A DNA stretch of 21,108 nucleotides from a virus. Both the position numbers and the translations under genes were made by a program. Below the pieces are notes generated by a model, which made no database searches, was not told the origin of the DNA, and saw nothing but the letters and a program-made list of their open reading frames with translations. Location of the stretch: IMG/VR virus record IMGVR_UViG_3300038701_002264, positions 1 through 21,108 of that record; one strand, given 5' to 3'. Shown piece after piece: positions 6,357 to 11,525 of this stretch. The first letter of the stretch is position 1. Each line of letters begins with the position of its first letter.

Positions 6357-6604
6357 TGCGAATCCTCCTGCACCAATCCGATAATGTCCTGCCACACCCA
6401 ATCCGCTTCTCGGTATGACATGTGTTCTAGCATCTTTTCCGCAATCTCTTCAGTAATTTCTACCGGCACAACCACGCACTCCTCAGGGATGGCGTAAAGG
6501 TCACGGGTTTCGTATCCGTTGCGCTCCATATGCTCGCGCGAGTAGTCGCTTCCGATCTTCCATTCCCCGCTTGCAGACTTATATTGCCACGCTACTGGTT
6601 CCAT
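6353..6604 (-). CDS. Conserved-type small phage protein (MEPVAW family)
   Basis: This 83-residue protein begins MEPVAWQYKSASGEWKIGS and continues to TRDLYAIPEE. The MEPVAW...LYAIPE pattern is a recurring N-terminal module in small phage proteins of enterobacterial and related phages, sometimes linked to larger Ea22/Ead-type proteins. The second half (VEITEEIAEKMLEHMSYREA) is helical and acidic. The start has AAGGAGAG upstream. It overlaps its two neighbours, by 13 bases and by ATGA, so the genes are tightly coupled. Its function is unknown; the motif recognition is from memory and could be checked by profile search. Confidence 0.6.
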   Translation of the reverse strand: MEPVAWQYKSASGEWKIGSDYSREHMERNGYETRDLYAIPEECVVVPVEITEEIAEKMLEHMSYREADWVWQDIIGLVQEDSQ

Positions 6605-6834
6605 AGCCCACTCTCCTTTTCTGATTTCAGCCTCTCTATTTCATCTGACAGCGCTCGAAAGCGTATCGAATCGAGCTTCATTGATTCGTGAAGCTCTTCC
6701 AAGAATTCCTCAAGTTTTCTGGTGCTAATTGTTTTTTGTCTATGACAGACGAACAGTAGTCTTTCAAGGTCAGAACCTTTCGCCAATTCGCTAGCTCTCA
6801 AAATCGTGTTTTTTCGGTTGTAGAATCTGTACAT
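6592..6834 (-). CDS. Small basic hypothetical protein
   Basis: This 80-residue protein begins MYRFYNRKNTILRASELAK and has a Lys/Arg-rich N-terminal half followed by an acidic heptad-like helix (ISTRKLEEFLEELHESMKLD, then LSDEIERLKSEKES), suggesting a small coiled coil. A GGGAGAG SD precedes ATG 6834. It overlaps the upstream gene's 3' end by 37 bases in another frame, a large but not unusual overlap for phage. I do not recognise the family. Confidence 0.5.
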   Translation of the reverse strand: MYRFYNRKNTILRASELAKGSDLERLLFVCHRQKTISTRKLEEFLEELHESMKLDSIRFRALSDEIERLKSEKESGLWNQ

Positions 6835-7241
6835 TTTTCACTCTCCCACTTAACAAATAATTCCCGCAGATCTTCTGAAATTTCTTTTAGTGCTGCTGAC
6901 CGTGCTGCTGTCAACTCTCTCTGTGCAATCTCGCCGCAAATAAACTTGCGCTTAGCCTCGATTGCTAGGCGCGGGCGCTTGTCGCCTGGGAACTTACTAT
7001 CAAATCGATGCAGGCATTTTTCAGCCCAGTCACAGCCAAGCAGGCCAATATCGTCCTGCTGCGATTTGCTTAGCTTGCCCCAAGCTTCCGCCAGATACCA
7101 CCAAACATCATCCCGCCCACTTCTATCGAATGCCTCTGACAACTTCACTTCTTTGTCGCCGTGAGCCAAATAAAAATCCGCAAAGCCGTCGCGGCAAGCC
7201 TCAAGCTCAATCAGTTCGTGAATATCCAATGTTGTTTTCAT
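6798..7241 (-). CDS. Putative Imm5-like / conserved phage protein
   Basis: This 147-residue protein begins MKTTLDIHELIELEACRDGF. It carries ACRDGFADFYLAHGDKEV and WWYLAEAWGKLSKSQQDDIG, followed by a segment with Asp/Arg-Pro-Arg and an Ile-Glu-Ala helix (FPGDKRPRLAIEAKRKFI). That last pattern resembles the PddpRPr.AIEaar element of a phage and immunity-protein group often annotated putative immunity protein (Imm5-like). I know it only as a pattern. The remainder is helical and charged. It starts at ATG 7241 with GGAGAG upstream, coupled by ATGA to the small gene at 7238-7390. The role is uncertain; the resemblance does not prove an immunity function. Confidence 0.55.
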   Translation of the reverse strand: MKTTLDIHELIELEACRDGFADFYLAHGDKEVKLSEAFDRSGRDDVWWYLAEAWGKLSKSQQDDIGLLGCDWAEKCLHRFDSKFPGDKRPRLAIEAKRKFICGEIAQRELTAARSAALKEISEDLRELFVKWESEKCTDSTTEKTRF

Positions 7242-7390
7242 TGCTCGCTCTCCGTCCTCAGCTTGGCTGCATACTTGATTAACTTCTCTCGCTTGTCGGC
7301 TGGCACCCAGATAATTGCCTGAGTGTAGCCTTTTGCCTGCATATCTGCGCGCAGCTTGTCTGCGCCATTGGTTGTATTGGCTTCGCTCAT
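7238..7390 (-). CDS. 50-residue protein, MazE/RHH-like pattern, first gene of the accessory operon
   Basis: ATG 7390 opens a 50-codon frame that ends in an ATGA overlap with the next gene. Product: MSEANTTNGADKLRADMQAK, then GYTQAIIWVPADKREKLIKY, then AAKLRTESEQ. The core LRADMQAKGYTQAIIWVPAD resembles the LRA.GlrpvqiWVPD signature of DUF3018/MazE-type antitoxins and related ribbon-helix-helix proteins: a beta strand followed by two helices. An ACGGAG SD lies at fitting distance. It is the first gene after the promoter with an overlapping inverted repeat (7414-7431), so it could be the repressor of its own operon; that is inference. No toxin partner is evident next door. Confidence 0.65.
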   Translation of the reverse strand: MSEANTTNGADKLRADMQAKGYTQAIIWVPADKREKLIKYAAKLRTESEQ

Positions 7391-7413
7391 GCGCGCTCCG
7401 TTTGATTATCTTA

Positions 7414-7448
7414 TGTGCTCAAGATAGCACAATGATTGCGGTCGTCAA
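7414..7448 (-). promoter_or_regulatory. Sigma70 promoter with overlapping operator-like dyad
   Basis: On the minus strand TTGACG (7443-7448), a 16-base spacer and TATCTT (7421-7426) make a good sigma70 promoter. A 6-bp inverted repeat TGTGCT/AGCACA (7414-7419 and 7426-7431, spacer 6) overlaps the -10 and the likely start site, the usual place of a repressor site. It would start the accessory operon at gene 7238-7390. Confidence 0.75.
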
Positions 7449-7462
7449 CACATTTTGCAGAT

Positions 7463-7487
7463 AAAAAAAACCCCGCACGAAGCGGGG
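7463..7487 (-). terminator. Rho-independent terminator after terL
   Basis: On the minus strand a 6-bp GC stem (CCCCGC/GCGGGG, 7471-7476 and 7482-7487) with a 5-base loop is followed by eight T. It closes the packaging operon just before the accessory-operon promoter. Confidence 0.9.
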
Positions 7488-7542
7488 CAAGGAGGGAGGA
7501 GCAAGCAATGATCAATGGAGAGGTTGCAGACTAACCCATGCA

Positions 7543-8934
7543 CTAAAATAGTGCAATACTTATCGCGTCATCGACTCGCGCAAACGCCATGACGAACGCG
7601 TCCGCCAAGTCTGGCGACGGGACGCCACGCTTTGACAGGTCGGCTTTGCTCTCGACCTTGACACGCCCGTTTCCATCGTAGTCCTTTTGGGGTAGTGACA
7701 ACTCTGCTTTCAGTCGCTCCAACTCGTCAATATCGCTGCTTATGCTTATTAACTGATCAGGCTCGTACCGTGTGCCGTTCGTGATCGCGTCATACGTGTT
7801 CCGGAATCTGTCCGCCAGCAGCCACCATGCCTGCGCCTTTGCGTTGGCAAACATTTCTTTGTGCTTGACGCCAGGCTGGTAGTCTCGGTCGGCATCAATA
7901 AGGTCACGACTGCCCGCATTGAACTTGACGTAACTCACAGGCATGTAGCCTTGGTCTCTGCTGCGCGCTGTGTTGATCTCATCGAACTTGGCACCAGCCG
8001 AAGCGCCAACGCCAATGCTGTCATAGATGATCTTGCTGCGCGTTTGCAGCGCTGTGTTGTACGCGCGCGTGCATGACTGAAGTAATTCGTCCGGTTGCGC
8101 TTTCCATGATTCCAAAGCCACCGCAACAGAACCAACGGCTCCAACAGTCACGCAACGGTCACCGCCACTGTCGGCAATGTCAAACCCAATCCTGGCCGGG
8201 CCATTAGCATCAAACCCAAGCGCTTTATGTGCATCGACTGCCGCCGCAATCCACCGCGGGTTGATAACCGCCTTGCTTGCGTCTGAGATTGGCTCGCCGC
8301 CGTACACATGAGCGAACAGGTCAGGATCAGCCTTGCGCATCAGCTCCATGTCGTCACGAAGCTCTTGCGGGAACCAAGGATTGTCATCCCAGTTTATCTT
8401 CTTGACGATGCAGTAGCGCTTTCCGTCCATGTAGTCTGGATACTGCCGATTAATAACAAAGCGTTGGTGTGTGTCGTCCAAGATGTGTTCGGGGTTATAA
8501 CTAACCCAGATCTCGCTACCGTCTTTCCGCAGCGTTGGAATCAGGAACTTCCATGACTCTTTTGTCACCTGAGCGGCTTCTTCCACCCAAGCCGCGTCGA
8601 AGCCGGAATAGCCTTTGATCTTTTGCTGGTTGCGGTGAAGGCCCTCGAACTTAATAACACCGCCCGACTTCGACCTTATCTCAGTCTTGAGTATGTCAAA
8701 CCATTGATGGAGGTCGCGACGGTTGATCTCATCGACAAACTCTTGATAAACAGAGTCGTCGAGGGATTTCATGATTTCGCGGAAGCAAACAACGCGCCAG
8801 CCGAACGACATGACGTTGTTGATCAGGATGGTTACGAATGTCCTGGTCTTAGCCGAGCCGCGCCCGCCGTAGGCGACCTTAAAGCGGGCGGGTTGGAGGT
8901 ATTCACGAAAGGCATGAGCGATGGCGCATTCCAT
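7543..8934 (-). CDS. terL: Terminase large subunit (Terminase_3 / PBSX type)
   Basis: The 463-residue motor and nuclease pumps DNA into the prohead through the portal and cuts the concatemer. The ATPase domain has Walker A GGRGSAKT (23-30), an FREIMKSLDDS segment typical of the PBSX group, and Walker B-like AAWVEEAAQ (E118/E119). The RNase H-like nuclease domain starts at GFDIADSGGDR (D251), with DSIGVGA in the middle and SPDLADAFVMAF near the C terminus. Length and motif order fit the Terminase_3 family. ATG 8934 overlaps the TerS stop (TGATG); a GTG one codon upstream is possible. A 6-bp inverted repeat (7540-7554) spans the stop. Unusually, portal is not next: an accessory unit of about 5.4 kb intervenes. 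Confidence 0.95.
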   Translation of the reverse strand: MECAIAHAFREYLQPARFKVAYGGRGSAKTRTFVTILINNVMSFGWRVVCFREIMKSLDDSVYQEFVDEINRRDLHQWFDILKTEIRSKSGGVIKFEGLHRNQQKIKGYSGFDAAWVEEAAQVTKESWKFLIPTLRKDGSEIWVSYNPEHILDDTHQRFVINRQYPDYMDGKRYCIVKKINWDDNPWFPQELRDDMELMRKADPDLFAHVYGGEPISDASKAVINPRWIAAAVDAHKALGFDANGPARIGFDIADSGGDRCVTVGAVGSVAVALESWKAQPDELLQSCTRAYNTALQTRSKIIYDSIGVGASAGAKFDEINTARSRDQGYMPVSYVKFNAGSRDLIDADRDYQPGVKHKEMFANAKAQAWWLLADRFRNTYDAITNGTRYEPDQLISISSDIDELERLKAELSLPQKDYDGNGRVKVESKADLSKRGVPSPDLADAFVMAFARVDDAISIALF

Positions 8935-9329
8935 CACTCACCCTTGATTACATACGTCGGCGCTGGGGGCTTCATGCTGCCGTCGCTTGAGGTGTTGTCA
9001 ACTTGTTGTTTGTCGTGATAACCGTGATTAGCAAGAACAAGCTTTGTAATCGTGGGGTTATACTTGCCAATCATGCCGCCATTCAGAGAAACTTGCTCTT
9101 GCAAAGTCTCAATCCCCTTGAGCGTATCCATAAACTCAGGATGACGTTCCTCCCACATATGGCTGACAGACTTGCTAATGCCAAGATAAACGCACAGCCC
9201 AACCCTTGACGGGATGGACTCTCCAAGCTCTTTCCCAAGGCCGCCAAGCCATTCATTTAAATACTTATCTGCGGCCTCTTGCATAGCTTCGTTGTATCTG
9301 GTCGGCCTCCCTATTTTCTTGCCATCCAT
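8934..9329 (-). CDS. terS: Terminase small subunit (gp3-like)
   Basis: This 131-residue protein recognises the packaging site and loads DNA onto TerL. It starts MDGKKIGRPTRYNEAMQEAA; the GRPTRYN opening, a central HTH (IPSRVGLCVYLGISKSVSHM then WEERHPEFMDTL) and the ending KLVLANHGYHDKQ are typical of small terminases of the DNA-packaging gp3 type. ATG 9329 is chosen because AGGTGA lies just upstream; a TTG at 9344 would add five residues. It overlaps terL by one base. The C-terminal tail (SMKPPAPTYVIKGE) may be the segment contacting TerL. Confidence 0.88.
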   Translation of the reverse strand: MDGKKIGRPTRYNEAMQEAADKYLNEWLGGLGKELGESIPSRVGLCVYLGISKSVSHMWEERHPEFMDTLKGIETLQEQVSLNGGMIGKYNPTITKLVLANHGYHDKQQVDNTSSDGSMKPPAPTYVIKGE

Positions 9330-9362
9330 ACCATCACCTGTCAATAGTTAAACATGGCCCGA

Positions 9363-9545
9363 TTATGCCACGGATGCCGCCTTGATAACACCCTCAGCCA
9401 CCAAGAAACACAAGCACCGCATTTTTGGATCTGGATGATCGCCAGGTACGTCCTCAATGCCATCGCCATGGCAGTAGTTCGGCACCGGCAATGATGTGCG
9501 GCCTAGGGTGCGGTGTACAAAGTAGTTGATTTCATACTCAGTCAT
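9363..9545 (-). CDS. Small hypothetical protein
   Basis: This 60-residue protein begins MTEYEINYFVHRTLGRTSLP. A short His/Asp/Pro-rich stretch follows (YCHGDGIEDVPGDHPDPKMR), then a hydrophobic C-terminal helix with CLCFLVAEGVIKAASVA. The Cys and His residues could bind a metal, but spacing fits no finger I know. AAGGA lies upstream of ATG 9545. The gene sits between the T5orf172-like gene and terS in the packaging operon. Its function is unknown. Confidence 0.55.
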   Translation of the reverse strand: MTEYEINYFVHRTLGRTSLPVPNYCHGDGIEDVPGDHPDPKMRCLCFLVAEGVIKAASVA

Positions 9546-9568
9546 TCGTTCTTTTCCTTGTTGTGTTA

Positions 9569-9582
9569 CCCGCCGAAGCGGG
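9569..9582 (-). other. UUCG-tetraloop hairpin between genes
   Basis: On the minus strand CCCGC-TTCG-GCGGG forms a perfect 5-bp stem closed by the very stable UUCG loop. It lies between the T5orf172-like gene and the small 9363-9545 gene, ahead of the latter's SD. No T-run follows, so it probably marks mRNA processing or stability rather than termination. Confidence 0.55.
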
Positions 9583-9592
9583 CTGTTGTTGA

Positions 9593-10276
9593 TTACTTGG
9601 TGATAAATCCTTGGTAGTATAGGACTTCTAGCGCTTGACCTACCGCCAACTCTGCCTCTTCCGCTGCCATCGCTATCGAATCTGGCGAAAAGCTTCGGTA
9701 GGAGAGCCTAGAAACAATATCGAAAAAATCTAACTGGCTGACTAGTATTACGCGCCCGATAACAGTTTCGAAGCGCGAAGTCCCGCCATCTTCTTTCAAC
9801 AGAAAATCTGACTCGCCACCATTCTCAATGACCCAGTCTTGCAGCTCTTTAGCTTGATATGCTGCTGCTTCTGCGACTCCCATGGAGTAATACTTGCCCA
9901 AAACAGGCTTGATCATTAAATCGTATAGTATGTCTTTTGATTTGCTGACAGCGCCTCTGTCAACTTCGACCTTTTCTGCGCTCGGCTCTCCTGTTGGCTC
10001 TAACCCCTCGCAGAAACCAACTATTGCGTCAAAATCAGCACCAACAAACCACTCTCTAGACCTAGCTTCAAATCTACTAGAGCAAAATGCCAATAGTTCG
10101 TTTTCTTGGTCTTTGACTTTGTGTCCCATTGGAAAGACCTTGCTCTGCTTTATTTCGCAGTCAGACGCTATCCTTGCTGTCGCAAGGTGCGCTCTTAGCC
10201 GGGATTCTGGATTTAAAGAGCGGCCAACCTTTGTTAGGCCGTTTGTAAACTCAACTGCGTAGATATATTCGCTCAT
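9593..10276 (-). CDS. T5orf172 / GIY-YIG-like nuclease-domain protein
   Basis: This 227-residue protein has an N-terminal T5orf172 (GIY-YIG-related, Mug113-like) domain: YIYAVEFTNGLTKVGRS (about 4-20), NPESRLRAHL (22-31) and FEARSREWFVG (69-79), placing the YIY, VGR, Arg and Glu elements of the fold in order. After a Pro/Ser linker comes an unrelated helical region (KDILYDLMIKPVLGKYYSMG, later SIAMAAEEAELAVGQALEVL) that I do not recognise. T5orf172 proteins are small nucleases or nuclease relatives common in phage, some in mobile contexts. It lies next to the packaging genes. SD is weak (TGGTGA). Whether it cuts DNA, and whether it is a homing nuclease, is open. Confidence 0.75.
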   Translation of the reverse strand: MSEYIYAVEFTNGLTKVGRSLNPESRLRAHLATARIASDCEIKQSKVFPMGHKVKDQENELLAFCSSRFEARSREWFVGADFDAIVGFCEGLEPTGEPSAEKVEVDRGAVSKSKDILYDLMIKPVLGKYYSMGVAEAAAYQAKELQDWVIENGGESDFLLKEDGGTSRFETVIGRVILVSQLDFFDIVSRLSYRSFSPDSIAMAAEEAELAVGQALEVLYYQGFITK

Positions 10277-10412
10277 GCATTCACCAAAAGTTAAGGCGGC
10301 CTACTTGCGGTGGAGTAGAGTGCAACAGATCACCCTTCGCTTTCGGCCATAACTAATTCTGTTGTCAGTGCTGTTTTTCGGCTTGGACTCCACTCCTTAC
10401 CGACAACCCGAA
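10277..10412. other. Short gap with inverted repeats, no convincing gene
   Basis: No plausible gene is seen in this 136-base gap. Two candidate frames were rejected (six codons MAESEG; a GTG frame of 30 codons with the SD touching the start). Inverted words GTTGTC/GACAAC and GTGGAGT/ACTCCAC are present and may form RNA structure in the packaging-operon transcript. Confidence 0.35.
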
Positions 10413-10613
10413 CTATAACACTCTAACCTCCCCCACCGCAACCCACCGGGCTTTGCCTTGGCGAATCCAAGTGCGCATGTGTGACCGGCTGATATTGAAT
10501 TGCTCTGCCACCCGCTCAAGCGTTCCGACGACGCCTTGGCACTCCACCAGCTTTACGTCGTCGAACAGTGGTAATCCGCGCGCTATGCGCAGATCATGTT
10601 TTGTGATGATCAT
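10413..10613 (-). CDS. Small HTH DNA-binding protein
   Basis: This 66-residue protein begins MIITKHDLRIARGLPLFDDV and contains a helix-turn-helix at about 32-54 (LERVAEQFNISRSHMRTWIR), followed by a wing-like GKARWVAVGEVRVL end. The layout is like an excisionase/AlpA-type or MerR-like regulator. GAGGAGAG precedes ATG 10613. It is the first gene after the promoter at 10647-10674, so it may act on that promoter or on the DNA it packages. I do not recognise a specific family. Confidence 0.65.
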   Translation of the reverse strand: MIITKHDLRIARGLPLFDDVKLVECQGVVGTLERVAEQFNISRSHMRTWIRQGKARWVAVGEVRVL

Positions 10614-10646
10614 TGGTGGCTCTCCTCTTGTGTTGTTGTCCTGCCC

Positions 10647-10674
10647 ACTTTAGCGCAGGCGGTGTGGTTGTCAA
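10647..10674 (-). promoter_or_regulatory. Sigma70 promoter for the packaging operon
   Basis: On the minus strand a perfect -35 TTGACA (10669-10674), a 16-base spacer and TAAAGT (10647-10652) lie about 35 bases upstream of the small HTH gene with its GAGGAGAG SD. The T5orf172-like, TerS and TerL genes follow in the same direction down to the terminator at 7463-7487. Confidence 0.65.
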
Positions 10675-11173
10675 CCCCAAGAATACATTCAGTTAAAAAC
10701 TTCTTAGACCTCTAAATATTTTCTGAGCGTGCACCCACTGGCGTTGACTGTGTTGACACTCCCGTGTTTGCGATTCACCGGCAGCGCCGATCTAGGGCAG
10801 TTAAACAGCCTGTAAGCCTCTCTAAGCGTTTTTCTGATAACACCCGCTACCATGACCCTAGTTGTTTGAGAAAATGGCTCCTGCGTAGCTGTAGGCGCTC
10901 CTATCGGCATCATGGCGCTCGGTTTAGGCTGCTGGTGTGGCACTAGCGGCTCAGCATGGTAAATACCGCCTAAACATCGGTAAAAAACACAATTTAAAGT
11001 CAGTAAAATGTAAAGACCCGCTCACGGCCTGCTCATCAAGGTCGTGAGTTGCTATTTCCAACTGAAAAACACACCCTGCACAGCTGGCACAAACCGTGTG
11101 ACACGGCTCTAGGCCGCATGAATACTGGGTTTGTGTTTTTTGTGACACACGCGGCACAGTGCCCTGTGTCGCT

Positions 11174-11198
11174 CCAGCCCCCGCCATTACTGGGCTGG
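11174..11198. other. Inverted repeat
   Basis: CCAGCCC (11174-11180) and GGGCTGG (11192-11198) can form a 7-bp stem with an 11-base loop. No T-run follows on either strand, so it is not an obvious terminator. Confidence 0.4.
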
Positions 11199-11226
11199 CA
11201 CATAAACAAACAAATTTTTAAAAGTA

Positions 11227-11250
11227 TAGTAGTAGTAGTAGAGGGGGGGG
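11227..11250. repeat. TAG microsatellite and G8 run
   Basis: Five TAG triplets (11227-11241) are followed by eight G (11243-11250). Such low-complexity DNA can slip in replication and lies in the non-coding interval. Confidence 0.85.
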
Positions 11251-11417
11251 TATATAGGTGCCACCCTATGTGTATTTGATCTTATGGGGCTATATTCTGA
11301 AAAAGGTGTGCCACTGTGCCGGAAGGCAAGAAACCCAGCAACCATGCGGGCTACAGACGAACAGAAGGCGGTACACCCCACTTGTGCCGGCACACCTCCC
11401 TCCGTGTCACACTGTGC

Positions 11418-11432
11418 AATGAGAATCATTAT
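11418..11432. promoter_or_regulatory. Fur-box-like sequence
   Basis: AATGAGAATCATTAT matches the core of the E. coli Fur consensus (AATGATAATCATTAT) at 14 of 15 positions. It sits next to a weak minus-strand promoter, where binding would block transcription start. No gene is clearly downstream. The match is seen directly; Fur control is inferred. Confidence 0.45.
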
Positions 11433-11462
11433 TGTATAACCCGATTGGAATATGCGATACAA
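11433..11462 (-). promoter_or_regulatory. Weak promoter next to the Fur-like site
   Basis: On the minus strand TTGTAT (11457-11462) and TATACA (11433-11438) are 18 bases apart, with the Fur-like site covering the likely start. It would transcribe leftward into the gene-poor region. Confidence 0.3.
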
Positions 11463-11500
11463 TCTCAAATGACAATGCATAGCAAACAATATTCAATCGC

Positions 11501-11525
11501 AAAAAAAAGCAGCCCGTAGGCTGCT
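11501..11525 (-). terminator. Rho-independent terminator after the primase gene
   Basis: On the minus strand AGCAGCC/GGCTGCT (11508-11514 and 11519-11525), a 7-bp stem with a 4-base loop, is followed by seven or more T. The stem includes part of the stop codon of the 11524-14172 gene and ends the replication operon. Confidence 0.92.

Larger units (their letters stand above)
10939..11393. repeat. Dispersed GTGCC/GGCAC repeats (possible iterons or operator half-sites)
   Basis: Ten copies of GTGCC or its complement occur at 10939, 11086, 11153, 11159, 11197, 11258, 11308, 11316, 11384 and 11389; about one is expected by chance in 450 bases. Several sit in longer forms: TGTGCCGGCACA (perfect 12-bp palindrome, 11383-11394), GGCACAGTGCC (11153-11163) and two TGTGCC copies eight bases apart (11307, 11315). 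CCGTGT/ACACGG at 11094-11106 is a further dyad. Confidence 0.5.
10690..11500. other. Intergenic region without a convincing gene, possible origin or regulatory region
   Basis: About 0.8 kb separates the primase terminator from the packaging promoter. Two longer frames exist (minus 10704-10943 and 11187-11489), but neither has an SD or convincing composition. It holds ten GTGCC/GGCAC words, several perfect inverted repeats, a (TAG)5 run followed by eight G, and a Fur-like site. Proximity to primase, helicase and nuclease genes makes a replication origin reasonable, but no DnaA-type box was noticed. Confidence 0.45.

Noticed and set aside
7540-7554. Perfect inverted repeat at the terL stop (GCACTA/TAGTGC)
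   Set aside because: Too AT-rich for a terminator and the real terminator lies downstream; probably chance or minor.
10310-10400. GTG-started 30-codon minus frame in the 10277-10412 gap
   Set aside because: The SD touches the start codon and the product has no recognisable pattern.
10704-10943. 79-codon minus-strand frame (GTG start) in the intergenic region
   Set aside because: No SD, alternative ATG starts also unsupported, and its protein has no recognisable fold; left as possible but unsupported.
11432-11463. Plus-strand promoter TTGTAT ... TACAAT
   Set aside because: Spacer of 20 bases is too long and no plus-strand gene follows.
11187-11489. 100-codon minus-strand frame
   Set aside because: It runs through the TAG microsatellite and G8 run, giving YYYYY and PPL stretches, lacks an SD at its ATG and covers the promoter and Fur-like site. 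A GTG after GGAGGGAGG is the only tempting start.
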